A stretch of 64,000 nt of DNA from Streptomyces curacoi (GTDB taxonomy: Bacteria > Actinomycetota > Actinomycetes > Streptomycetales > Streptomycetaceae), in the NCBI RefSeq assembly GCF_001513975.1, contig NZ_KQ947998.1, forward strand, positions 1 through 64,000, given 5' to 3'. Shown in pieces: positions 51,541 to 60,545 of this stretch. Both the position numbers and the translations under genes were made by a program. Each line of letters opens with the position of its first letter. Within the stretch, counting starts at the first letter, position 1. The notes under the pieces were generated by a model. It did not search any database. It had not been told where the DNA came from and was given only the letters and a program-made list of their open reading frames with translations.

Positions 51541-53100
51541 CTATTCGATGGTGCGCGGCACGTTTCGTTTGCGGTCCTCTTCCGAGATCCAGGTCTCTTC
51601 GTCCTCGACCAGGTAATCGGGACGGTCGCCCCGGCTGTTCTCGTCCTCGGACCGTCGACCATTGCGACCGCCCATGCCACCAACTCCACCAGCCATGGCG
51701 CCACGCTGGGTTCCGCCACGGCTGCCGTGCAGGCCTGCGCCTCCACCGGCGCCCTTGCCCGTGACCCCCTTGGCCGCGCCGACCACACCGCCCCGAGACT
51801 TCGCGAGGGCTCCACGACCGCCAGCGCCAGCACCGCCTCGGCCAGCCGCACCGGCCCCGGCGCCGCCCATGCCTCCCATGCCAGCTCGGCCTCCGGAGCC
51901 GCGACCTGCTGCCCCGCCGCCACCAGCCAGACCACCACGAGCGCCTGCTGCTCCAATGCCGCCGCGTGCAGCAGCGCCTCGTCCGAGGCCAGACACTCCG
52001 CCGGGAGCCACCACGCCTGGGCCCTGAGCTCCGCCAGTACCGAGGCCACCGCCACCGCCGCTGACACCGACAGGGCCGGTGCTGGGACCAGTCCCGGTCA
52101 GGCCTGGAGAGATGCTGTCCACCTTCGTTCGAGCTGCCGGGAGCTGCGAACCACCTGTGATACCGGCATCTCGGGGCACCGCGGGCGCCGGCTTAATGCT
52201 AGTGGTAGGACCTGCACTCCAAGGCTTGTTAGCTGTGCGAGCTGTGCCCGGTCCTCCCGCCGAAGCGCTCGGCATTGTGATCGGAGGTGGCATCGTCACA
52301 TCGGTGTTGGGGGGCTCGATGCCCTTCTTGTCATCTCGATTCGCCTGGGCCTGCTTGAGGTTCCCCGCATACACCTTGTAGTTGGCCGCCAGCTGCTCCA
52401 TCACCGCCACGGCCTCGAGCTTCCGCTCCATCCCCAGCGACAAGTTTTTCTCGTTCGCCTTGGCCACGGCGTCGGCGCTGGCGCCTGCAGCCATGTCCTT
52501 CTTCATCTGGGAATCGTCTTGATCGTCATTGAGCTTGTCCCAGCCGCTCTCAAGCATGGAGGGTTCCTCAATGCCCTCCATCTTGGCCTTGGCCGTGTCG
52601 AGGTCCTTGCTGATCGCAAGAAGCTGCTTCGACGTGAAGTTGGCGTACGCAGCCCCGTTCCGAATCTGGAGCCCGATTTCATCCGCCCTGCGCTTAAAGG
52701 CCTCGGCCGCTGCGCCTTCCCAGTGTTCGAGGACGTTGTCGACAGCCGTCTTCAGTGCCCCGGCGATACTGTCGTTCGAGGAGACCTGGTCCACACCACC
52801 CTTCTCGCCGTCGCCGTCGCCGCCGGACAGGATGTTGTGGACCATCTTCCAGTGATCACCGACCGTCGCGATGACTCCGGGATTGGATTCCAAGATCATC
52901 CTACGCAGGCCATTGATGGAGTACTTCATGAACTCCGTCTTGAAGCCATTCTCGTGATCAATGGGCTTGCCCTCGCGCTTGACCGTGTCGGACTCAATGA
53001 GGCGGTCGTGCTCCTTCTTCTGCTCTTCCTTCTGTTCCTTTGCCTGGTTCTCTGCGACCTGCTGACCAGCCTTGTGATCCTGCACGGTATCCACGGCCAA
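51541..53100 (-). CDS. PPE-like ESX substrate with Gly-rich tail
   Basis: In this 519-residue protein, residues 1-230 are helical with Trp127-Glu-Gly129 (HWEGAAAEAF) as in PPE/WXG proteins, with GYDKL-like downstream helices. Residues about 250-480 are Gly/Ala-rich low complexity (GGAGAGAAGRGG). The final 25 residues (DYLVEDEETWISEEDRKRNV) form a conserved-looking end seen in actinobacterial PPE-like proteins. It pairs with the small gene at 53131 directly upstream. The protein would be secreted with it and cleaved or handled by mycosin 2. Confidence 0.8.
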   Translation of the reverse strand: MAVDTVQDHKAGQQVAENQAKEQKEEQKKEHDRLIESDTVKREGKPIDHENGFKTEFMKYSINGLRRMILESNPGVIATVGDHWKMVHNILSGGDGDGEKGGVDQVSSNDSIAGALKTAVDNVLEHWEGAAAEAFKRRADEIGLQIRNGAAYANFTSKQLLAISKDLDTAKAKMEGIEEPSMLESGWDKLNDDQDDSQMKKDMAAGASADAVAKANEKNLSLGMERKLEAVAVMEQLAANYKVYAGNLKQAQANRDDKKGIEPPNTDVTMPPPITMPSASAGGPGTARTANKPWSAGPTTSIKPAPAVPRDAGITGGSQLPAARTKVDSISPGLTGTGPSTGPVGVSGGGGGLGTGGAQGPGVVAPGGVSGLGRGAAARGGIGAAGARGGLAGGGGAAGRGSGGRAGMGGMGGAGAGAAGRGGAGAGGRGALAKSRGGVVGAAKGVTGKGAGGGAGLHGSRGGTQRGAMAGGVGGMGGRNGRRSEDENSRGDRPDYLVEDEETWISEEDRKRNVPRTIE

Positions 53101-53130
53101 CTCCCCTCGTCAGTACTTGTCCGGACTCGA

Positions 53131-53499
53131 TTACTTAGAAGCCAGATCGTTCTTGGTGGAGCCACCCGAGCCGCTGCCCACGCTGCGCTTGATCTCGTGC
53201 TCCTCGTCGTTGTACCTGTCCCGTACCTTCGAGGTTTTGGTGCTGAAGTCGTCGATCAGCTCATGGAGATCCTTGATCATTTTCTCGATCTTGATCTTCA
53301 TTTCCTTCTGTGCCGCGTGCAGTTCCACGGCCTCTACGAACTGGCAAGACTCCTCTGTGACCTGACCAAAGGCGTTCGGCGGGATCTCCGTCTCGTACTT
53401 CGACGTCTTCCCGGCCTTGTCCATGTCATCCAGCAGCGTCCACAGCCGCCGAATGACCTCATCCAACGCGCTCAGATCAACGCGCATCCCGTTACTCAT
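53131..53499 (-). CDS. WXG-like partner of the PPE-like protein
   Basis: This 122-residue two-helix protein has FGQ (Phe44-Gly-Gln) where WXG proteins have W-x-G, and a YxxxE signal at Tyr96-Asn-Asp-Glu-Glu100 near the C-terminus. It lies 31 bases ahead of the PPE-like gene on the same strand. Such PE-like/PPE-like pairs are co-secreted in mycobacteria, and the spacing here supports that model. Confidence 0.75.
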   Translation of the reverse strand: MSNGMRVDLSALDEVIRRLWTLLDDMDKAGKTSKYETEIPPNAFGQVTEESCQFVEAVELHAAQKEMKIKIEKMIKDLHELIDDFSTKTSKVRDRYNDEEHEIKRSVGSGSGGSTKNDLASK

Positions 53500-53609
53500 A
53501 CCCCGTTGTCCTCTCCCCTGTTTCTCAAGTTGTCAGCACCCACTCGGTGCCCAAGCCATCGCCCAAGTCGGCCAGGCCGACCAAGTCGCCCAAGCGACAA
53601 CCGGGTCCG

Positions 53610-54983
53610 CTAACCCGACTGCCCAGCCCGCCGACTACGCCAATCCCGCAAAGCCACCCCACTCCCCGCAACCACCAGCGCCACAGCCAACCCGGTCCCC
53701 AACACATAGATGGCTACCCGGCGTTCCCGCTCAGCCTCGGTCTCCCCCAAGGTCACTGCCATGGGAACCACCCCACCCGCTCCCGGCGCAACCGGCGGAT
53801 CCGGTTCCGGAGACGTGCCCGGTGTTGATTCCTCCGACAGCGCGGCGACCGGGTCGACGACGCCCCACCCGATGTAGCGGTTGGGTCCGCGTCCCGGGCG
53901 TTGGGCGGTTTCCTCGATGCGGGTGGCGATCTGGGCCGCGTTCCACGTCGGGTACTTGTCCTTCAGGAGAGCCGCGACCCCGGCGACATACGGCGCCGCG
54001 AAGCTCGTGCCGTCGGCGGTGCACTGGCCGCCGACGGGGACCGTGGAGACCATGCCGACGCCCGGTGCGGCGACGTCGACGAAGTTGCCCGACTGGGAGA
54101 AGACGGCGCGTTCGTCGTTGCGGTCGGAGGCCGCAACCGCCAGGACGCCGTCGTACGCGGCGGGGTAGGTGTTCGCGGACTTGCCGTCGGCTCCGTCGTT
54201 GCCGGCGGCTGCCACGATCAGGGCGCCCTGGCGCACCGCGTCCGCCACGGCGGCCTCGAGGATCGGGTCGTCCTGCCTGTTCTGGGTGTCCGACGAGATG
54301 TTGATGATCTTCGCGCCCTTGGCGACCGCGTAACGGATCGCGTCGGCCATCGTCTCCGCGTCGCCCTGCTTCTCCTCCCCGCCCGTGTAACGGAGGGAGA
54401 GGATCTTGGCGTCCGGTGCGATGCCCACGAAGCCAGTGCCTTTGAGCGGGCGGGCCGCGATGATGCCTGCGACCCGGGTGCCGTGGCCTTCGAGGTCCTT
54501 GGTGGCGGGACCGTCGACGAAGGTCTTGCTGCCTGCGGCCATGGCCTTGGTCAGTTGCCGGTTGGAGGCGTCGACGCCCGTGTCGATCACCGCGACCGTG
54601 ACGTCCTTGCCGGTTGCCTGTCCCCACAGCTGGTCCAGGAGGATCCGCTGGAGCGACCACGGCGTGGACTTGATGACCTTGCCGCCGAAGACGCATTCCG
54701 TGCTGTCCGACAGGCCGAAGTCCGTGCTGTCGGAGGCGCGGGCGCCTGCGCCGGCAAGGCGGGTGGACACCGCCGCGTCAGCCGGAGACGGACCGGCGAA
54801 CGCCGGCGGCGTCGACGCAAGGCAGATCCCCGTCGCCGCGAGCACGCCGAAAACCCGCTGCAGTGCGCGGGTTCCACTGTTGCGGCTACGCGAGCGGGCT
54901 GTCCGGCCCTCCACGTTCAGGCCCCTCATGTTCAGGCCCCCCAGGGCTTCCTTGCTGCCTTGCTTCCTTCGAAGCTGGGTCAT
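53610..54983 (-). CDS. mycP: Mycosin 3, the esx-linked MycP
   Basis: This protein of about 457 residues has a long charged N-terminus, a signal-type hydrophobic segment (residues 45-63), Asp134 (VAVIDTGV), His167 (EGHGTRVAG) and Ser327 (DGTSFAAPYVAG). Cysteines (ECVFGG, QCTADG) fit the mycosin disulfides, and a C-terminal membrane helix comes before RSRRAGQSG. It lies next to esxBA and eccB on the same strand, the classical place for MycP. ATG 54983 has no ribosome site; ATG 54929 is an alternative that would still keep the signal. Confidence 0.88.
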   Translation of the reverse strand: MTQLRRKQGSKEALGGLNMRGLNVEGRTARSRSRNSGTRALQRVFGVLAATGICLASTPPAFAGPSPADAAVSTRLAGAGARASDSTDFGLSDSTECVFGGKVIKSTPWSLQRILLDQLWGQATGKDVTVAVIDTGVDASNRQLTKAMAAGSKTFVDGPATKDLEGHGTRVAGIIAARPLKGTGFVGIAPDAKILSLRYTGGEEKQGDAETMADAIRYAVAKGAKIINISSDTQNRQDDPILEAAVADAVRQGALIVAAAGNDGADGKSANTYPAAYDGVLAVAASDRNDERAVFSQSGNFVDVAAPGVGMVSTVPVGGQCTADGTSFAAPYVAGVAALLKDKYPTWNAAQIATRIEETAQRPGRGPNRYIGWGVVDPVAALSEESTPGTSPEPDPPVAPGAGGVVPMAVTLGETEAERERRVAIYVLGTGLAVALVVAGSGVALRDWRSRRAGQSG

Positions 54984-55148
54984 GTATGTGTCACGTGTGT
55001 GGCGACGAGTGTGAATGTTTGCGGGATTTGGTGTGTGCGGTCCCGCGGGAGGCGCGTACGCCCCCGAAGCAGAGCTCGGCCCAGTCGACGCCACGGCGTC
55101 GGCTGGGCCGATTCTCTTCATCTCATGCCCCTCGGGCCGCCGACGGGC

Positions 55149-55433
55149 TCAGGCCCAGGTGTTGGCGTTGCTCTTCTCCGTGGCCTGGTAGTTCTCGGCC
55201 GCGCTCTGCAGCGCCGTGGAGATCTTCAGCAGGGTCGAGTGCAGGTCCGCGGCGGTCTGGTCCCACTCGCGCTGCTTGCGCTGGTAGCCCTCCTGCGCCT
55301 CACCTTCCCAGGTGGTGGCGACACGCTTGACCGCGGCCTCGAGGTCGTCGAGCTGCTGCTTGATGCGGCCGGCGGTGGACTTCACGTCCGTGGAGGCGTT
55401 GGTGATGGTTGCGTAATTGACGAGGATCGACAT
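55149..55433 (-). CDS. esxA: WXG100 secreted protein EsxA
   Basis: This 94-residue two-helix protein has Trp42-Glu-Gly44 at the turn (TTWEGEAQEGY) and Tyr82-Gln-Ala-Thr-Glu86 (YxxxE). It follows the sister gene at 55513 by 79 bases on the same strand. In S. coelicolor EsxA and EsxB are a secreted heterodimer needed for normal sporulation. The naming (EsxA downstream) follows my memory of that operon and could be swapped. Confidence 0.85.
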   Translation of the reverse strand: MSILVNYATITNASTDVKSTAGRIKQQLDDLEAAVKRVATTWEGEAQEGYQRKQREWDQTAADLHSTLLKISTALQSAAENYQATEKSNANTWA

Positions 55434-55512
55434 CGTCGTTCCCTTTCAGGAAGAATCGAAGGAAGTCTGTGGAAGTCGGGAGAAGTGGAGAACTTCGAGC
55501 CGAACGGCTCGA

Positions 55513-55824
55513 TCAGCCGAAGTCCGACATGATCTTGCTGATCTCGGAGTTCTGCTGCTCTTCCGAGGCGGAGTAGTTGCTCCGCGTGGAGTCCACGGCT
55601 TCCTTGATGTCGTTGAGGATGTCGCTCATCCTCTTCGCGTCGGCGTTCCACCGCTCCTGCAGCTGGTGGTAGGACGTGGCCGCCTGGCCCTTCCAGCCAC
55701 CCGCGATCTGGTCGATCACTCCGTTGAGACGGCGGATCTCGCTCTGCAGCTGGCCGTTGACGGTGTTGATGTCGCCGGAAAGCTTGGTGAGTTCGTCCTC
55801 TGTTACCCGGAACTGGCCGGCCAT
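55513..55824 (-). CDS. esxB: WXG100 secreted protein EsxB
   Basis: This 103-residue protein forms two helices with Trp44-Lys-Gly46 (GWKGQAATSY) and Tyr84-Ser-Ala-Ser-Glu88 (YxxxE). It is the upstream member of the pair and would be the signal-carrying partner that binds EccC by its C-terminus. The 217-base gap ahead of it, after eccB, contains TGACAG and GATAGAGT elements at about 55913-55935 that may be a promoter, so esxBA may be transcribed apart from eccB. Confidence 0.85.
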   Translation of the reverse strand: MAGQFRVTEDELTKLSGDINTVNGQLQSEIRRLNGVIDQIAGGWKGQAATSYHQLQERWNADAKRMSDILNDIKEAVDSTRSNYSASEEQQNSEISKIMSDFG

Positions 55825-55985
55825 GATGAACCTTCCCCCATGTCGTCGTTGATCCGGGAAACCTGCACTGGTGCCCGGAGAAGCTTCGCACCTTTGAGCG
55901 CTGCAAACACTCTATCGTCAGCCTGTCACTCATCCACAGGCGCGGCCAATCAGTTACACGGCTCACACACTTGAGCGATCATCCT

Positions 55986-56045
55986 GTGACCGGCCTGCCG
56001 TCTTACTCTCAACTGCGCTTGCCCGCAGGCCGGTTGGCCGGTCAC
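55986..56045 (-). terminator. Long-loop inverted repeat at the end of eccB
   Basis: GTGACCGGCC (55986-55995) is complementary to GGCCGGTCAC (56036-56045), and inner GCCTGC/GCAGGC bases extend it. It overlaps the eccB stop. It could end eccB transcripts ahead of the esxBA promoter, allowing separate control of the abundant Esx proteins. Confidence 0.5.
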
Positions 56046-57619
56046 TGGCTCTGCGGCTGCGCCGCGCTGCCGGTGTCGAGCGTGGGCCCCTTCGGGATGA
56101 ACGCCGCCCACGTCTGCGGCACGACCGCGGGCCTGGTGACGTCCTCGTAGCCCAGCCGCGTGCGCGCCTTGTCCGTCTCGCTCGGCTGGCCCTGCGACGT
56201 GCCGCCCTCCGCCGAGGAGGAACCGCTGCCGCTTCCCTCGGCCGCGGTGTCGTTGCCCTTCGGCAGCGAGTACCGCAGGCCCGTGTCCGTCAGCAGGTAC
56301 TGCGCACCGCCGCCCCCGGCCGTACCCATGATCTCCGTGAAGAGAAGGCCCGAGCCGGACGAGACGTACGCGCTCAGCGAGTCGGCGACGATCCTCTTCG
56401 GGTACGCCGTCCCGGCCCAGGCGGCGAGCTGCGGCTTGTTGCCCTCAAGGGCACCCTTGTAGACGCTGCACGAGGTGGTACGGGCCTTTTCGGTGGCCGT
56501 GGCCGGCGAGTTGGCCTGCCGCGGGATGGCCTCGGGCCAGCCCTTGTCCTTGTAGAAGGGGTTCGCCTCGCCGCCGTTGGCGTCGATGATCTGCGACGTC
56601 GAGAGCTTGATGTCGGCGCTATCGTCCATGCCCGCCTCCGCCCTGAGCAGGCCGGCGACGAAGGGTGTGATGGCGGCCACCTCGTTGTCGAGGACGACGT
56701 AGTACTGCGCGGCCTGCGCGTCCTGCGCCTTGATCACCTGGCCCACCTTCGTGCCGGCGGGAACCCCCTGGACCTGGGTCGGCGCGCCGGCGGACGGGAC
56801 GTCCGGGAAGGTGATCACCCCGCCGTCGTTGAGGGTGCTCAGCCATTCCGGGCTCACCAGCTGCGGCTCGGTCCCCGCGGCCGTGGTGCCGATGACGGCG
56901 GCGCGCAGCTTCTCCATGGTGGTGGTCTCGAGCGACGGGCCGCCCAGCCGGAACCTGTTGCCCTTGCTGTCGACCAGGTAGTCCTGCTTGGTCTTGGTGT
57001 CGCGGACGTACAGGGCCTCGCGGGGGTCCACCTTCCCCGCGTCGTCGAGCGACTTGGCGTCGTCGGCGTTGAGGACGAAGACGGCACGGTCGATAGCGCG
57101 GGCCGAGCCCTCGACCGGACGCTCGCACACCGCCCAGGTCTTCGCCTTCTCCGCGTCCTCCTTGGAGGGCAGCCGGTCGGGGGCGTACGGGATGCCGAGG
57201 GTCGCGCCGTGCGGGATGCCGCTCTTGTCGATCTCCTTGGCGGGGACCTCGATGACGCTGCCCTTGCCCTTGTCGAGGAGGAGCTTGGCGGAGGCGTAGT
57301 TGAGCACGGGGTGCAGCGTCTTGGTCTTCTTGCCGTTCGACGTCTTGTCGTTGAGGACGACGTACCGCGTCGTGGAGTCGCTGTCGACGATGATGTACTC
57401 GCCCGGTGTGTCCCAGCCCTTGGGCGCCGCGGGCTTGATGACGCCCCAGGCGATGAAGCCGATCACCAGGACCAGGCCCACCCCGAGGCTGGGCATCACC
57501 GTACGAATGGGACGCGGCGCGCCTTCCTCGGAACCTCCCGGCGACGGCGCCAGGAACGCCGCGACGGTGCGCTTGCGAGCGAACGTGTAGGCGGCGAGCT
57601 CATCCCGACGCTTTGCCAT
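56042..57619 (-). CDS. eccB: Type VII secretion protein EccB
   Basis: In this 525-residue protein, a short cytosolic N-terminus (MAKRRDELAAYTFARKRTV) is followed by one membrane helix (about residues 44-62, SLGVGLVLVIGFIAWGV) and a large periplasmic-type domain with the family sequence GKVDPREALYVRD and YYVVLDNEVAAITPF. EccB anchors the channel on the outer face. I chose ATG 57619 since a longer upstream reading is low complexity (DSTDSTESTDSSDSS) and has no site. It is divergent from eccE across 518 bases. Confidence 0.93.
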   Translation of the reverse strand: MAKRRDELAAYTFARKRTVAAFLAPSPGGSEEGAPRPIRTVMPSLGVGLVLVIGFIAWGVIKPAAPKGWDTPGEYIIVDSDSTTRYVVLNDKTSNGKKTKTLHPVLNYASAKLLLDKGKGSVIEVPAKEIDKSGIPHGATLGIPYAPDRLPSKEDAEKAKTWAVCERPVEGSARAIDRAVFVLNADDAKSLDDAGKVDPREALYVRDTKTKQDYLVDSKGNRFRLGGPSLETTTMEKLRAAVIGTTAAGTEPQLVSPEWLSTLNDGGVITFPDVPSAGAPTQVQGVPAGTKVGQVIKAQDAQAAQYYVVLDNEVAAITPFVAGLLRAEAGMDDSADIKLSTSQIIDANGGEANPFYKDKGWPEAIPRQANSPATATEKARTTSCSVYKGALEGNKPQLAAWAGTAYPKRIVADSLSAYVSSGSGLLFTEIMGTAGGGGAQYLLTDTGLRYSLPKGNDTAAEGSGSGSSSAEGGTSQGQPSETDKARTRLGYEDVTRPAVVPQTWAAFIPKGPTLDTGSAAQPQSQ

Positions 57620-57773
57620 GGTCCCCGTGTCTCCCGTTTTCTGCTGCTCGATCGTTCTGTGATGGGCGATCGCTTCGTGTGAGCTCGATCGTGCTCGACG
57701 GCTCGAACCCCGCGGGAGGGCTCCGCCTTGCCCAAAGGCTCCGCCCCGCTCTGTGGGCCGCGTCTCCGTCGCG

Positions 57774-57827
57774 CTCGAATCACTTGAATCGCTCGAATCA
57801 GTTGATTCGGTCGAATCAGTTGAATCG
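57774..57827. promoter_or_regulatory. Three tandem 18-bp palindromic repeats between eccB and eccE
   Basis: Three adjacent 18-bp units occupy 57774-57791, 57792-57809 and 57810-57827: CTCGAATCACTTGAATCG, CTCGAATCAGTTGATTCG and GTCGAATCAGTTGAATCG. The second contains the near-perfect 16-base palindrome CGAATCAGTTGATTCG. The spacing equals roughly 1.7 helical turns. This AT-rich set in the centre of the divergent eccB-eccE region (154 bases from the eccB start, 311 from the eccE start) looks like an operator array. The 518 bases hold no other gene. Confidence 0.65.
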
Positions 57828-58137
57828 CCCGCGCTGGAAGGCCGCTTCAGCCGCGCAGGCACCTACTATGCCCTGCTCGGCCGGTCGACGATTCATCAGG
57901 TACGCGGCCGACGCCGCATCTTCACAGAGCTTCACCACCGCGCTCCCCCATGCGGGGCCGGTCCGTGACAGGCTGGCCACCTGGGGTTTCGGTGTCCCCT
58001 GTGTCGCCTGGTCTTCCGTAGCGGGTACCGTGAGCCCCTCGCACGGACGTTGTGGGCCATCGGCGCCCCTGGCCCGTCGCCGGGATCCCGTACAGGAGGA
58101 TCCCGCCCGACGAACGGGCCACTACTTCGCGAAAGGG

Positions 58138-59472
58138 ATGTCCCGGGGGATGACCAGCGCTACGAGCACTCGGCGCGGACGCCGCGCACAGCAGCAACAG
58201 GGAGGTCCGGGCGGCAGACGTACGTCGGCTGCTTCGGCCGCGCCCGTCGCCGCGTCGCCGCGCACCCTGCCCCGCCCCGGCGGGCTGGGCCCGGTGCGGC
58301 TGCAGCAGCTCATCCTGGTGGAGCTCGCGGCGGCCGTGATGCTGGCCGCCTGGGCCGCCGACACGTCGTGGCTGCTGGTCCCGGCCGGGATCGTGGCGGC
58401 GCTGCTGCTGCTCCTGGCGGTCCTGCGCCGGGGTCGTCGTCCGCTGCCCGAGTGGTACGAGACCTCGCGCGCGCTGCGGCAGCGCCGACGCGAGGCGAAG
58501 GAGCCCGTCCCGCCCGGCACGGACGCGATGCTGGCCCCTGTCGTGGAGTGCGACCCCGCGCTGCGGACGTACGGCTTCGTGTCCCGGGACGACCGCTCGA
58601 TCGGCATGATCGGCGACGGGACCTTCCTGACCGCCGTGCTCTTCGTGCAGCCGGCGGACCAGCCGCTGCGTCCCGGGGCCACCGAGCGGCAGCTGCCGCT
58701 GCGGCTGGTCCAGGACGCCCTGGAGGTCGACGGGATCCGGCTCGCCTCCGTGCAGGTCGTGCAGCACACCCAGCCGGCGCCGGCGCCGCATCTGCCGCAG
58801 CAGTCGCTGGCCGCGCGGTCGTACGGCCCCCTGCAGGCCCAGGCCGGTTCGCCCGCGCTCCGGCTCACCTGGGTCGCCCTCAAGCTCGACCCGGAGCTGT
58901 GCCCCGAGGCGGTGCAGGCCCGCGGGGACGGTGTGCCCGGGGCGCAGCGGGCGCTGCTGCGGGTGGCGGACCAGCTGGCGAGCCGCCTGGCCGGGGCCGG
59001 CTTCAAGGCGACCATCCTGGACGAGACCGAGCTGGTGCAGGCGCTGGCGACGTCCAGCTGTCTGAACCCGCGCGCCAACGCGCAGCACGCCCAGGACGGG
59101 CGGCAGCCTCAGCGGCGTACGGTCGAGTCGGTGCGGACCTGGCGGGTCGACGACCGGTGGCACACGACGTACTGGGTGTCGCGCTGGCCGCAGTTGGGAA
59201 GCGGGGGTGTGGCGTTGCCCGAACTGGTCACGCGGTTCACCTCGTTGCCGGTGCTCGCCACGACGTTCAGCATGACTCTGAGCAAGGCCGGCAACCGGGG
59301 TGTCGCCCTCACCGGGCACGTCCGCGTCACCGCCCGCGGCGACAGTGAACTCGGCCAGATCGGGCGGGAGTTGGAGCGGGCCGCGAGTGCCGCGAAGGTC
59401 GGCCTGGTCCGTCTCGACCGGGAGCAGGTCCCCGGAGCCCTCGCCACTCTGCCGCTCGGAGGTACGTACTGA
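58138..59472 (+). CDS. eccE: Type VII secretion protein EccE
   Basis: This 444-residue protein has a basic Gln/Arg-rich N-terminus, two membrane helices (about residues 53-70 and 75-95) and a soluble domain with YGFVSRDDRSIGMIGDGTFLTAVLFV, RTWRVDDRWHTTYWV and SLPVLATTFSMTLS, typical of EccE. The ecc complex carries EccE at its periphery. ATG 58138 or 58150 are both possible; neither has an ideal ribosome site. It shares one base with the ATG of the next gene (TGATG). Confidence 0.88.
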   Translation: MSRGMTSATSTRRGRRAQQQQGGPGGRRTSAASAAPVAASPRTLPRPGGLGPVRLQQLILVELAAAVMLAAWAADTSWLLVPAGIVAALLLLLAVLRRGRRPLPEWYETSRALRQRRREAKEPVPPGTDAMLAPVVECDPALRTYGFVSRDDRSIGMIGDGTFLTAVLFVQPADQPLRPGATERQLPLRLVQDALEVDGIRLASVQVVQHTQPAPAPHLPQQSLAARSYGPLQAQAGSPALRLTWVALKLDPELCPEAVQARGDGVPGAQRALLRVADQLASRLAGAGFKATILDETELVQALATSSCLNPRANAQHAQDGRQPQRRTVESVRTWRVDDRWHTTYWVSRWPQLGSGGVALPELVTRFTSLPVLATTFSMTLSKAGNRGVALTGHVRVTARGDSELGQIGRELERAASAAKVGLVRLDREQVPGALATLPLGGTY

Positions 59473-60314
59473 TGTCCCACCCCGCCCCGACCATGCCCCC
59501 GGGACAGCAGGGCCGCGCCCCCGGCCGCACGCCGGCCCACGTGGCATCGCCCACCGACACCGGCATGATCCCGATCATCCGGCAGCCGGAGACACCGCAG
59601 CAGCAACGGCGCATCTTCAGCCCGGGTTTCGGGCTGCGCGGGCCGCGCCGTAACCGGCATGTGGTCACCGCCGACGAGCTCGCCGCGATCAGCATGCCGA
59701 TCGGTGACGACGGCGTGATCATCGGCACGGACCCGGAGTCACAGCCGGCCGTGCTCGGTCTGTCCCGTCCGACCGCCTTCGACATCGTCCTCGTGGGTGG
59801 TCTGTGGCTCGCCCAGGTGCTGGCGTTGCGCGCCGCCGCGACGGGAGCGCGCGTCGGCGTCGAGACCGGCCGGCCGCAGGCCTGGCAGCAGTTGGCCCAG
59901 GCGGCGGGCGGCGGCCAGCAGTGTGTGACGGTCTATCCGGTGGGCCGGGTGCCCGCGCAGGGGCCCTCCGTCTCCAGTCCGGTGGTGCTGTTCCGGGACT
60001 GCGGCATCCGCCCGCCGCGGGGACGGGTGACGTCCGTGCCGTGGCAGGCCGTGGTGACGGTGCTGCCCTTCGTCAGTGAGCATGCGCCGCGCTGGCTGTC
60101 TCAGGCCCATCTGGTGGGGATTCAGCGTATTTCGCCCTACGAGACCGAGGTCGTACGCGACACCCTGGGCGTCCCGGAAGAACACCTCCAGCATCTGCCG
60201 ACCCTTCACGACGGCGTCGCCCTGTGGTGCACTCGCAAGCACCACAAGTTCGTCATGACCGAGCCCACCGATGCGGAGACGGGTCTGCTCGGCACCGCCC
60301 GCCGTATGGACTGA
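59472..60314 (+). CDS. Conserved ESX-associated protein after eccE
   Basis: This 280-residue protein has a Pro/Gln-rich N-terminus to about residue 50, then a single domain with AFDIVLVGGLWLAQVLALRAAATGARVGVETGRPQ, a Rossmann-like alternation of strand and helix, and GVALWCTRKHHKFVMTEPTDAETG near the end. Homologues sit in the same place in actinobacterial ESX loci, from my recollection. It is coupled to eccE by a one-base overlap and lies 231 bases ahead of the EspI-like gene. The gap includes a CCATGGGGCTTTTCC word repeated with one extra G. Confidence 0.75.
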   Translation: MSHPAPTMPPGQQGRAPGRTPAHVASPTDTGMIPIIRQPETPQQQRRIFSPGFGLRGPRRNRHVVTADELAAISMPIGDDGVIIGTDPESQPAVLGLSRPTAFDIVLVGGLWLAQVLALRAAATGARVGVETGRPQAWQQLAQAAGGGQQCVTVYPVGRVPAQGPSVSSPVVLFRDCGIRPPRGRVTSVPWQAVVTVLPFVSEHAPRWLSQAHLVGIQRISPYETEVVRDTLGVPEEHLQHLPTLHDGVALWCTRKHHKFVMTEPTDAETGLLGTARRMD

Positions 60315-60545
60315 CGCGTCGTCGTCTGCGGGAGCGGGGCGCGAAGAGGCCGCGTCCATGGGGCTTTTCCACCCATGCCCAGGGGGTTTACCGTCCGCCC
60401 CCATGGGGGCTTTTCCGTCCCGCCGTGCGAGTGATTAGGCTTCTGGTGGTGCGGTGACGATCGCAGTCGCGTGGGACTCGCCACTCGGTCCGCCCGGCCG
60501 CGACGACTACCAGCTCAGCAGCAGTGGCTGACCAGGAGGCAAGCA

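Noticed and set aside
57620..57862. Extension of EccB by 81 residues (Ser/Asp-rich)
   Set aside because: The extension is coded by the 18-bp repeat array, lacks a ribosome site, and EccB normally begins near MAKRRDELAAY.
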